A stretch of 64,000 nucleotides of DNA, taken from Hofstenia miamia. Taxonomy: Eukaryota; Xenacoelomorpha; Acoela. Under the pieces are notes generated by a model. It did no database searches and had not been told where the DNA came from. It saw nothing but the letters and a program-made list of their open reading frames with translations. Location: the NCBI GenBank assembly GCA_004352715.1, contig SCFE01000062.1, positions 734,269 through 798,268 on the forward strand. Reading direction: 5' to 3'. Every line of letters starts with the position of its first letter. Position 1 is the stretch's first letter. Positions 41,201-47,585 of this stretch are shown here, one piece after another. Both the position numbers and the translations under genes were made by a program.

Positions 41201-41445
41201 AGAAAATATTTGGATTTGATGTACCTTCGTTTGCAAATTTGAAGTAAGATGTTATTCCATTTCTTTGAAAATATTTATAGATTTGTAATTATAAGATATA
41301 ATAAGCTCATTTTTTTTAGAGATGTCTCCATTATTCGTGGACGAGTACTATTGAATGAGAGTGGCAACTTATTCCCTGTGCAGGGTGTTAGTGTTCGCGC
41401 CAAGACTTCTGCGGCTAAGACTACTAATACTTCAGCAAATGGATG
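17012..41445 (+). CDS. tenm: Teneurin, 5' half (exons 1-11 of those found), gene-level entry
   Basis: Teneurins are type II transmembrane receptors that pair across cell contacts, with each other and with latrophilins, in neural wiring. Eleven exons here encode, in order, a cytoplasmic segment, one transmembrane helix, an extracellular beta-sandwich, six EGF-like repeats, a Cys-rich linker and the start of the FN-plug (carboxypeptidase-like) domain. All introns are GT-AG and every exon junction keeps frame. The gene does not finish on this strand: no downstream + exon continues the FN-plug. The remaining domains lie on the - strand at 57092-47586, starting at the exact residue where this half stops. 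I therefore infer one gene broken by a wrongly oriented contig. An upstream first exon is probably missing. Confidence 0.92.
17243..18475 (+). other. tenm: Teneurin intron
   Basis: AT-rich intron with a GTAAGA donor and a TCTTTAG acceptor. Nothing else recognised inside. Confidence 0.7.
18476..18569 (+). CDS. tenm: Teneurin exon: cytoplasmic domain part 2
   Basis: A 94-bp exon between TCTTTAG and GTAAGTA. It completes a codon with two bases, encodes an acidic stretch (YDREDRRLMENSDYFEQ...) and leaves two bases for the next exon. There is no known domain, consistent with the teneurin cytoplasmic tail. Consensus splice sites and compatible phases on both sides support it despite its short length. 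Confidence 0.7.
19629..19787. mobile_element. Possible piggyBac-like MITE
   Basis: The left end is TTAACAGTAGAACCACCA. The right end, reverse-complemented, is TAAACACTAGAACTACCAAG. The shared TTAACA-TAGAAC-ACC pattern resembles piggyBac-type termini. The left end has a TTAA target site; the right has TTTA, which would need one mutation. It is about 160 bp and noncoding. Confidence 0.4.
23014..23269. repeat. Possible hAT-type MITE
   Basis: Inverted ends CAGGCGCGGCT (left) and CAGGAGCGACT (right, reverse complement) match at 9 of 11 bases around about 255 bp of noncoding DNA. No matching 8-bp target duplication was found, so it is probably old. Confidence 0.35.
24606..24784 (+). CDS. tenm: Teneurin exon: juxtamembrane and transmembrane helix
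   Basis: Encodes the end of the cytoplasmic tail with a basic juxtamembrane stretch (KPKGSGCYNFKMR), followed by a hydrophobic helix NLVCVLIFLISFIVCAATV near its end. Positive charges on the N-terminal side and the lack of a signal peptide fit the type II topology of teneurins. The acceptor is TTTCCTAG|G and the donor T|GTAAGT at 24784; both phases fit their neighbours. Confidence 0.88.
24785..25750 (+). other. tenm: Teneurin intron
   Basis: Just under 1 kb of AT-rich intron ending in TTTAATTTAG. No other content recognised. Confidence 0.7.
25751..25798 (+). CDS. tenm: Teneurin micro-exon just outside the membrane
   Basis: A 48-bp exon between TTTAATTTAG and GTAAGA. In the phase imposed by both neighbours it reads LFYSWRLESSNSLVA, continuing from the transmembrane helix into the ectodomain. 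The first reading frame is also open but would break the phase, so the second is chosen. The call rests on splice signals and phase fit, since the sequence itself is not diagnostic. Confidence 0.72.
25799..26624 (+). other. tenm: Teneurin intron
   Basis: About 0.8 kb of AT-rich intron. The acceptor TTTATTTAG precedes the beta-sandwich exon. Confidence 0.7.
26625..26993 (+). CDS. tenm: Teneurin exon: extracellular beta-sandwich before the EGF repeats
   Basis: About 123 residues corresponding to the teneurin region between membrane and EGF1. The signature near the end, GVWFLMFYNDG, corresponds to the conserved GIW-L-FYNDG of other teneurins. Upstream, LLTLFVNRERGCRVVLLGRK and a YDFRRVFDYI segment match the strand order of that domain. 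The acceptor choice at 26625 (TTTAG|GC) keeps frame with the micro-exon; GCAG|TAG four bases later would not. The donor G|GTGAGT leaves one base. Confidence 0.9.
26994..28616 (+). other. tenm: Teneurin intron
   Basis: About 1.6 kb of AT-rich intron with no recognisable feature. The acceptor region GTAATTATTTTTTTGGTGTTTAG is pyrimidine-rich. Confidence 0.7.
28617..28724 (+). CDS. tenm: Teneurin exon: EGF-like repeat 1
   Basis: A complete six-cysteine EGF repeat (pattern C-x3-C-x5-C-x5-C-x-C-x8-C) with the teneurin-style NGHGKC and GYTGAHC elements. It is flanked by TTTAG and GTATAT, with one codon base left over (phase 1-1, as in the other EGF exons). Confidence 0.9.
28725..30745 (+). other. 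tenm: Teneurin intron
   Basis: About 2 kb of AT-rich DNA with no recognised element. A 128-codon open frame at 28868-29254 has no domain and lies inside this intron; treated as chance. Confidence 0.65.
30746..30943 (+). CDS. tenm: Teneurin exon: EGF-like repeats 2 (four-Cys) and 3
   Basis: Two EGF modules in one exon. The first keeps only four cysteines (IPC-QNFGINSDGT-C-K-C-TEGLYGNK-C); in most teneurins repeat 2 has five, leaving one free Cys for covalent dimerisation. The second is a normal six-cysteine repeat (CFIDPDYC...NGYRGPRC). The acceptor TTTTAG and the donor G|GTAAGT are clear, and the phase fits both sides. Confidence 0.9.
35902..36121. repeat. Left copy of allelic duplication across the 36.5-kb gap
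   Basis: About 220 bp nearly identical to 36701-36920 (offset 799) with only a few substitutions. The two copies stop matching right where the foldback element begins in this copy. This looks like two haplotypes left side by side by the assembler. Confidence 0.8.
36126..36328. mobile_element. Foldback/MITE element built of four copies of one motif
   Basis: The motif CCGTCGCACACTGCCGTTAA occurs forward at 36126 and (one mismatch) at 36181, and reverse-complemented at 36218-36239 and 36307-36328. The outer pair forms terminal inverted repeats; the inner pair forms a hairpin with a loop of about 15 nt. Spacers repeat GTTAAGTTAAG and GTAACCGTAAC variants. It is noncoding and much richer in GC than its surroundings. 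Superfamily unknown. Confidence 0.75.
36479..36700. other. Assembly gap, 222 N
   Basis: Run of undetermined bases inside the teneurin intron, flanked by the allelic duplication described above. Confidence 0.99.
36701..36920. repeat. Right copy of allelic duplication across the 36.5-kb gap
   Basis: Near-identical to 35902-36121. After it the sequence reads on into unique DNA without the foldback element, so this may represent the allele lacking the insertion. Confidence 0.8.
37150..37540 (-). pseudogene. Decayed mariner-like transposase fragment
   Basis: Read on the - strand, several mariner motifs appear in order but in shifting frames and with stops: TCDEN around 37490 (first catalytic Asp region), a VCLVGMSW stretch corresponding to the V-W-W-D-x-G block, INETITANKY near 37330, and FLQDNAHPQVAK near 37230 (second Asp motif). 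The terminal inverted repeats were not located. An old, dead insertion within the teneurin intron. Confidence 0.65.
38959..39150 (+). CDS. tenm: Teneurin exon: two EGF-like repeats (4 and 5 here)
   Basis: Two complete six-cysteine EGF repeats: CVSPCGERQHC...YKGPGC, then CAAPDACSNHGTC...GWTGVTC. The second has the strongest resemblance to teneurin EGF7. Flanked by ATTTTTAG and G|GTATGT; phase 1 on both sides. Confidence 0.9.
39151..39767 (+). other. tenm: Teneurin intron
   Basis: AT-rich intron of about 0.6 kb. No feature recognised beyond a TATCTTTTAG acceptor. Confidence 0.75.
39768..39896 (+). CDS. tenm: Teneurin exon: last EGF-like repeat
   Basis: A six-cysteine repeat with the insertion LLGWRCQC between the third and fourth Cys. 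This matches teneurin EGF8, whose corresponding loop reads LNGWHC. It is followed by ASCD, the first Cys of the linker. Donor G|GTATGC. Confidence 0.92.
39897..41032 (+). other. tenm: Teneurin intron
   Basis: About 1.1 kb, AT-rich, no recognised content. Confidence 0.7.
41033..41243 (+). CDS. tenm: Teneurin exon: Cys-rich linker after EGF repeats
   Basis: About 70 residues with the PLCCHKPSC and CLNT cysteine cluster and then SQPPFLARIK. This corresponds to the conserved teneurin DCC-PLC linker and the following SFYDRIKFL helix. It ends with two bases (AA) before GTAAGA. Confidence 0.9.
41320..41445 (+). CDS. tenm: Teneurin exon: FN-plug/carboxypeptidase-like domain, first half
   Basis: Begins DVSIIRGRVLL and continues QGVSVRAKT, matching the conserved teneurin VIRGQV...GTPLVGVNVSF strands, and ends TSANGW where family members have TRQDGT. 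The donor at 41445/41446 (GGATG|GTAAAA) cuts the Trp codon after two bases. The next family residues (FDLIANGG-like) are found at 57092 on the opposite strand, beginning with the missing codon base. No + strand continuation exists before the 1000-N gap. Confidence 0.93.
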
Positions 41446-41512
41446 GTAAAATTTATATTAATTATTTAAGTTGAACAATTGTATAATGCTTAACCACAAG
41501 AATGTTATGAGG

Positions 41513-41516
<4 letters not shown>

Positions 41517-41545
<29 letters not shown>

Positions 41546-41546
41546 N
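41517..41546. repeat. (TA)n microsatellite ending in a single n
   Basis: About 29 bp of alternating TA followed by one undetermined base at 41546, probably an assembly join in the repeat. Confidence 0.9.
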
Positions 41547-41730
41547 CTAAGGAATTCCGAATCATGAGCAATGTTTAATTCAGATTTTTGAGTAAATATA
41601 AAAAAAAATTGGAAATCGCTTATGATTGCTAATTGCTCTTCACTATCGTAAAATAATCAAGAACTACAATGCCACCGCCAGTGTTTACCAAGTATTACTT
41701 CGCCACAATTGCTTGCCTAGCTTATATATA

Positions 41731-43437
41731 CTGATTAGCAAAAGAAACGCAAAAAAATCTCTTAAATTTTAATGAACGACTTTGGAAGAGAACAACAATG
41801 GCAAATCGAAAGTTAAACACTTGCTGTCTTTTTCACTTGAACCTGAAAATATTGGAGGATACAATGGCACAATTTCATTCGCTTTGTGTCACAAAAGTCG
41901 GCGCAGCAGGCTTTTGAAGTAGGTACTGGGTGTGGCCGCCCTGAGCGTTGATAACATCGCGGCACCTGCGAGGTATAGACATGATGAGGCAGATCACTGT
42001 GGATGTGGGAATGTTGGCCCACTCCTGTACGATGGCATGACGAAGTTGAGCGGCTGTGGCAGGTCTGGGCTGGGAACAGTTCAGAATCCTCTGCAGTTCA
42101 TCCCACAGGTGTTCAATTGGATTTAAATCCGGACTGAGCGCTGGCCGTGTGTGCCCTTGCGTTATCTTGTTGGAAAACACGGTTTGGGTGTCTGGCGAAA
42201 AAGGGAGCAACGTGGGTGACTAAAACTTGGTCGATTTATCGCTGAGCATTGACTCCGTTCCCACGTCCAGGGCCGATGTTTTGGAAGATGACAGGGCCAA
42301 GAAGCTGTCTGCCAACTATCCTCCCCAGATCATCACGCCTGGTCCACCCCCATGGGTTGTTCTCCATCACACAGCCATCATGGAATCGTTCTCCGGGTCT
42401 ACGCCAAACCATGACGCGCCCATCTGCATTGTCAAGGCAAAATCGACTTTCATCGGAAAATACGATTCTTCTCCAGTCATGAAAACGCCAGTTGAGTCTC
42501 GCCTGAGTCCTATTTAGCCGAATTTGGCGATGATTCCTGGTCAGTACTGGACCTCTGGCAGGTCTGCGATTTTGCAAACCTCTCTCAATCAAACGGCGGC
42601 ACACATTGCTGATGCTGACACGTCGAGAATGTCCAGGCAGGTAAAGGGCGGTATCCCTCTGGCTGTGAGAAGGCGATTTCGAAGGTGTCTCTTTACAATA
42701 GCACGATCTTGACGACCTGTTGTCACTCGAGGTTACATCGCCAATAACTATGAAACGTTCTTGGAGGCGTTAGACAGTTGAGATGTGAACGTTAAAGCGT
42801 CCAGCAACATTTCGGGCAGAAGCACCAGCCTGTAATTGGTCAATGAGCCGATTTCATTTTACTGTACTCAGTCTTGGCATGGCGTTTACTCTCTCTAGCA
42901 CTGAACAAAACGAAACTGTCGCTACGAAACGTCCGTCAGACTTTGTTGCTGNNNNNNNNNNNNNNNNNNNNNACCTGTTGTTACTCGAGGTCGCCCTGTG
43001 CGTGGCCGATCAGTTACATCCCCAGTAACTATGTGAACGTTAAAACGTCCAGCAACATTTCGGGCAGAAGCACCAGCCTGTAATTGGCCAATGAGCCGAT
43101 TTCATTCCACTGTACTCAGTCTTGGCATGGCGTTTACTCTCTCTAGCACTGAACAAAACGAAACTGTCGCTACGAAACGTCCGTCAGACTTTGTTGCTGA
43201 ACATTATTCACACACTCATTTCACTCTGAAAGTTGCGCACGTGCTCCACGCTTGCAGTTTTGAGGGTTGGATAAAGCGGTCGCTTCTGATGATTATCTCC
43301 CTTGTTGCTACGATTTTTTTCACGTGAGACGATTGAAATAGCATCTCGGATATTATAAATGTAAAAAGTTTTTAAAACTGCAGGGAATTTTTGTGTTTTA
43401 TTCTGTCTCTAAAAATTCGCGTTTCTTTTGCTAATCT
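41731..43437 (-). mobile_element. Tc1-like DNA transposon, full length but broken
   Basis: Terminal inverted repeats: GATTAGCAAAAGAAACGC at 41733-41750, with its exact reverse complement at 43419-43436. TA dinucleotides flank both sides, as in TA target duplication. The transposase lies on the - strand: a C-terminal block SPDLNPIEHLWDELQR (near 42110), a QQDNARAHT block in another frame just before it, and FSDESRFCL (near 42440) give the DD34E triad region, upstream of which is a helix-turn-helix segment (NRTQARLNW nearby). Frameshifts separate these blocks. A 21-N gap and a duplicated segment (42712-42951 versus 42973-43199) show that two variant copies were stitched together. Confidence 0.88.
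42952..42972. other. Assembly gap, 21 N
   Basis: Short gap inside the Tc1-like element between two variant copies of the same transposon segment. Confidence 0.99.
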
Positions 43438-44457
43438 ATATATATATATATATATATNNNNNNNNNNNNNNNNNNNNNNNNNNNNNNNNNNNNNNNNNNN
43501 NNNNNNNNNNNNNNNNNNNNNNNNNNNNNNNNNNNNNNNNNNNNNNNNNNNNNNNNNNNNNNNNNNNNNNNNNNNNNNNNNNNNNNNNNNNNNNNNNNNN
43601 NNNNNNNNNNNNNNNNNNNNNNNNNNNNNNNNNNNNNNNNNNNNNNNNNNNNNNNNNNNNNNNNNNNNNNNNNNNNNNNNNNNNNNNNNNNNNNNNNNNN
43701 NNNNNNNNNNNNNNNNNNNNNNNNNNNNNNNNNNNNNNNNNNNNNNNNNNNNNNNNNNNNNNNNNNNNNNNNNNNNNNNNNNNNNNNNNNNNNNNNNNNN
43801 NNNNNNNNNNNNNNNNNNNNNNNNNNNNNNNNNNNNNNNNNNNNNNNNNNNNNNNNNNNNNNNNNNNNNNNNNNNNNNNNNNNNNNNNNNNNNNNNNNNN
43901 NNNNNNNNNNNNNNNNNNNNNNNNNNNNNNNNNNNNNNNNNNNNNNNNNNNNNNNNNNNNNNNNNNNNNNNNNNNNNNNNNNNNNNNNNNNNNNNNNNNN
44001 NNNNNNNNNNNNNNNNNNNNNNNNNNNNNNNNNNNNNNNNNNNNNNNNNNNNNNNNNNNNNNNNNNNNNNNNNNNNNNNNNNNNNNNNNNNNNNNNNNNN
44101 NNNNNNNNNNNNNNNNNNNNNNNNNNNNNNNNNNNNNNNNNNNNNNNNNNNNNNNNNNNNNNNNNNNNNNNNNNNNNNNNNNNNNNNNNNNNNNNNNNNN
44201 NNNNNNNNNNNNNNNNNNNNNNNNNNNNNNNNNNNNNNNNNNNNNNNNNNNNNNNNNNNNNNNNNNNNNNNNNNNNNNNNNNNNNNNNNNNNNNNNNNNN
44301 NNNNNNNNNNNNNNNNNNNNNNNNNNNNNNNNNNNNNNNNNNNNNNNNNNNNNNNNNNNNNNNNNNNNNNNNNNNNNNNNNNNNNNNNNNNNNNNNNNNN
44401 NNNNNNNNNNNNNNNNNNNNNNNNNNNNNNNNNNNNNNNNNNNNNNNNNNNNNNNNN
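43438..44457. other. TA repeat and 1000-N scaffold gap (left edge of suspect contig)
   Basis: A TA run up to 43457 is followed by exactly 1000 N (43458-44457). The round size suggests an arbitrary scaffold gap, so the order and orientation of the next contig are not proven by sequence. Confidence 0.97.
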
Positions 44458-45146
44458 TTTTTGATTCTAAGCTAAATTTTGAATCTCACATTAATGCAAT
44501 AGTTCGAAAATTAGCCATTGGTATAAGAAACATGTCAATGAAACTAGTGCATTTATAATGAGTCATCTAAATTATGCAAATATATTATTTACTGATATAA
44601 AAGATGCTTTTTTTAAGAAACTTGATGTGCAATTAAAATGGGCACTTAATGTCTCAAAGAAAAATTCCGCCAGAACTAAAGACTACATTTCCAAATCAAT
44701 CCTTTTTCCAAGACAGCTTGTCATTTTGAATACTATGTTGACATTTTTTTAATTCATCAAGAACTTACCACCTTATTACAGAAAAAAAAGTCTTGAAAGA
44801 ATCATTTATTAACACCGCTATCAGAACATGGAATTCATTACCTAAAGAGATAAAGAATATTGAAAAACTAAGAGCTTTTAAGAAACAAATTAAAATTTAT
44901 CTTAAGCAAAAGTATATCTCAGGACAATCATGATTAGGATACAAATTCTACAACAATGATTACTCAACAACCCGTACTTGAAATCTCCTAGTAATTTCTC
45001 CCTAGCCTGTTAGATTTATTGCATAGTATACTTTGCTTTTGTATGTATTTGTATGTATGTTTGTATATTTTTGACACTATTCAGATAAATTATCATTTTT
45101 AATTGTCAATATTTATCTGAATAAAGAATATCTTATCTTATCTATC
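44458..45146 (+). mobile_element. 3' end of a non-LTR retrotransposon (Jockey/CR1-like)
   Basis: The sequence starts at the gap inside the reverse transcriptase C-terminal region: FDSKLNFESHI, SHLNYANILF, then FINTAIRTWNSLPKEIK followed by an AFKKQIKIYLKQKY tail, a common ending of Jockey/CR1-type ORF2. Stops and a frame change occur. It ends with TGAATAAAGAATATC and a short TTATC/TATCT simple repeat, a typical LINE 3' tail. The same family recurs at 60-61 kb in the opposite orientation. Confidence 0.8.
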
Positions 45147-45815
45147 TTAAACATTTGAAAGTATCAATTGCAGAAATAGTTGCATTTTAAATAGTCAAAT
45201 TTTTATTTGTATGCAAGTATTGTTGAAGGAGGGGTTCATTATGCAAAAATTGCGTTTTTTCGGCACTAATGCGTAATTTGTGCATTGAAAAATAATGGCT
45301 TAGTGACTGGCAGTTGGATTCGACTTTTGCTATTGCAACATCTAGTTACTTGTTGGCGGAAAATATGCAAGTATCGTCTGCGTATTGCACATTCAAACAC
45401 ACCATTTAAAAATTTATGCCAACGAAATAGTTCCATATAGCAGGCTCGCATCCAGAAGGGTAAATATGGTATGTGGATCAAGTTTAGATTCATTCCAAAA
45501 AACAACTACAGATTCACATTGAGTTTCCATTACAAAGTGAATTTTAAATTCACATTAAGAGCCTGATTGAAATAAAATTTATGACATTTGTTCTGCTTAT
45601 TTTTAGTTCTAATGTTTAATATATTTATATTAAAAATGCAAACACAGTTTAATGTAACACGTATTAATGAGAAAGGGCAAGAATTCTTTAGAGAATGTTG
45701 AATATTTGCACCTTATTTTTATGGTGAGAATACTTATTGATTTCTTGTTGACGAAACGATACATTGTAGTCAAATTAAATAAGAAATGAGGTTGAAATAA
45801 CCGACAGGAAATTAA
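45147..45815. other. Noncoding, no gene recognised
   Basis: AT-rich. A 79-codon - strand frame (45266-45505) has no recognisable domain and does not resemble the teneurin C-terminus. Confidence 0.5.
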
Positions 45816-46301
45816 CTAAATTTTTCTCTTACAGTTTAGATCTCGCATTAAATTTGAATCGAGAAAAAATCTTTGCTCAAATGATTTGATAAATTGAATC
45901 TATAGCAGGAAAATGACATATTTCTACTGCAAGCAGATATAAAAATCTTTGACCTCAAAAGCATTTTAAGCTCATCGCTAAATTTTTCTCTTACAGTTTA
46001 GATCTTGCATTAAATTTGAATCGAGAAAAAATCCTTGCTCAAATGATTTGATAAATTGAATCTATAGCAGGAAAATGACATATTTCTACTGCAAGCAGAT
46101 ATAAAAATCTTTGACCTCAAAAGCATTTTAAGCTCATCGCTAAATTTTTCTCTTACAGTTTAGATCTCGCATTAAATTTGAATCGAGAAAAAATCCTTGC
46201 TCAAATGATTTGATAAATTGAATCTATAGCAGGAAAATGACATATTTCTACTGCAAGCAGATATAAAAATCTTTGACCTCAAAAGCATTTTAAGCTCATC
46301 G
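45816..46301. repeat. Tandem repeat, three units of 162 bp
   Basis: Three nearly identical copies start at 45816, 45978 and 46140, differing at only a few bases. Each unit contains TTTCTCTTACAG, a good + strand splice-acceptor look-alike. Read on the - strand, each has an acceptor-like ATCTGCTTGCAG and a donor-like GTAAGAG about 90 bp apart. No frame is open between these - strand signals, so they are not called as exons. Confidence 0.92.
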
Positions 46302-46619
46302 CAAAAAGGAGAGAGCGTGATGAAACTACAGGAATTGAAAATGATAGTGAATTCTCAAGAAAATCTTTTAAATGAAAACATTTTCTAAACATTTCCACTT
46401 AATTTCTAATGTAAAGAAGTAAATGTATTACAACAAATTTCTCTAGATTTTTATCATGGTTATTAACTGCAATTTTTTGTGTTACAAGTTTTTAAATTTT
46501 GCAAAATTGAACAAAGTAACAAAAGTACGAAAATAAGACTGTTCTATGAACTACTAATTCAACATGGTACAAAAATCTAAAGCATCAACTTCAAAAAATA
46601 ACAAAAACGAATTTGACCA

Positions 46620-46769
46620 CTAAAAATTTGGCAATTGAATAGGATTAAAATATTCCCCAACAATATGAATATATGGAGTTCTTCGTAATGTGGGATGTGA
46701 TATTAGCTCCCTGAAGTCTATATTTCTATTCTGAAGGAGCAGATCTGCAGAACAAACGTCTTGTGAAGT
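46620..46769 (-). CDS. Possible short terminal exon, unproven
   Basis: Exactly after the acceptor-like ATTTTTAG, 49 codons stay open before TAG (TSQDVCSADLLLQNRNIDFR at the start, EYFNPIQLPNF at the end). In AT-rich DNA a frame of this length starting precisely at a splice signal is suggestive but not rare. Joining to the big Rhs exon would need a phase-0 donor; the strongest donor there (47621) is phase 1, so the fit is imperfect. No homology recognised. Confidence 0.2.
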   Translation of the reverse strand, partial: TSQDVCSADLLLQNRNIDFRELISHPTLRRTPYIHIVGEYFNPIQLPNF

Positions 46770-47415
46770 CTAAAAATGTATTTATTATGTGGGATAAACA
46801 ATAGGTGATTTAAAAACTTTCGTAATAGTAAATGATTACTGTAAATAATGACTACATTAAATTAAAACAATACTTAACTGTTCTTCACGGTCTTCGACTC
46901 TTGATAGTAAATCATACATTATTTTGAAATATTTAATATGATTTTGAATGCAACTTAGCAAATGAGTTAAAACAAAACAAATAAAAACTACAACATTTTT
47001 TAAACTTAATGAAAGTATAACTCAATATTTTAGAAAAAGTTTGGACAGGATAATTTGCAGATAAAAAAAACCCTCGACACCTGTTACAACAAAATCTCAC
47101 CTGCTTAATTGGATTTTTAATTGCAGTTGGAATTAAATTTTGAGTGGAAATTGGAAATCTGACGTCGAGTGAAACGTGCTGAGAAGTTGAAAATAGGTTT
47201 TCAAAATCTAAAAATTAAATATTAAACAAATGCAAAAAAGTAAACTTCTGGATAAACTTATTTAGCTTCTAATACACGTTATTTTTGACATAATAATAGA
47301 ATACATTAAATCACTATTGGCCTATGCGTCTAATTTTTTAGAGTTCTTACAGTTTTCTAAAGCAAGTTGTATACTTGTACCTCAAACATACAGCTAAAGA
47401 TGTAATGAGTTCAAT

Positions 47416-47421
47416 TTTATT
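47416..47421 (-). promoter_or_regulatory. Possible poly(A) signal AATAAA
   Basis: AATAAA on the - strand, about 165 bp after the in-frame stop of the last recognised teneurin exon. In AT-rich DNA this hexamer is common, so it is weak evidence that the transcript ends here. Confidence 0.25.
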
Positions 47422-47585
47422 TAGAATATGTACATGTATATGTAGACTAAAAACAACTCAAACTCGTGTAATCAAGTTTTTAAGTTTTCAGAATTCAATG
47501 GAATATTTCGCCTAGAACTAATAACGAGGTGATAAAATGTGGAATGATAAATCAAATTTCATTCCGAAGGTATGTGATACTTGCA

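Larger units (their letters stand above)
46302..47585. other. tenm: Downstream flank or last intron of teneurin (- strand)
   Basis: AT-rich. On the - strand it contains a possible polyadenylation signal (AATAAA at 47421-47416) and a short open segment directly after a TTTTTAG acceptor (46769-46620), listed separately. No sequence resembling the canonical teneurin C-terminal (TCAP/GHH) region was recognised. Confidence 0.5.

Noticed and set aside
42227-42517. 96-codon + strand frame in the Tc1-like element
   Set aside because: It is the antisense of the transposase coding region and carries no domain of its own.
43391-44558. Long + strand frames of 350-376 codons
   Set aside because: Nearly all of their length is the 1000-N gap; only a few real codons at each end.
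45266-45505. 79-codon - strand frame, considered as a missing teneurin C-terminal exon
   Set aside because: Shows none of the C-terminal family landmarks and no acceptor in a compatible phase.
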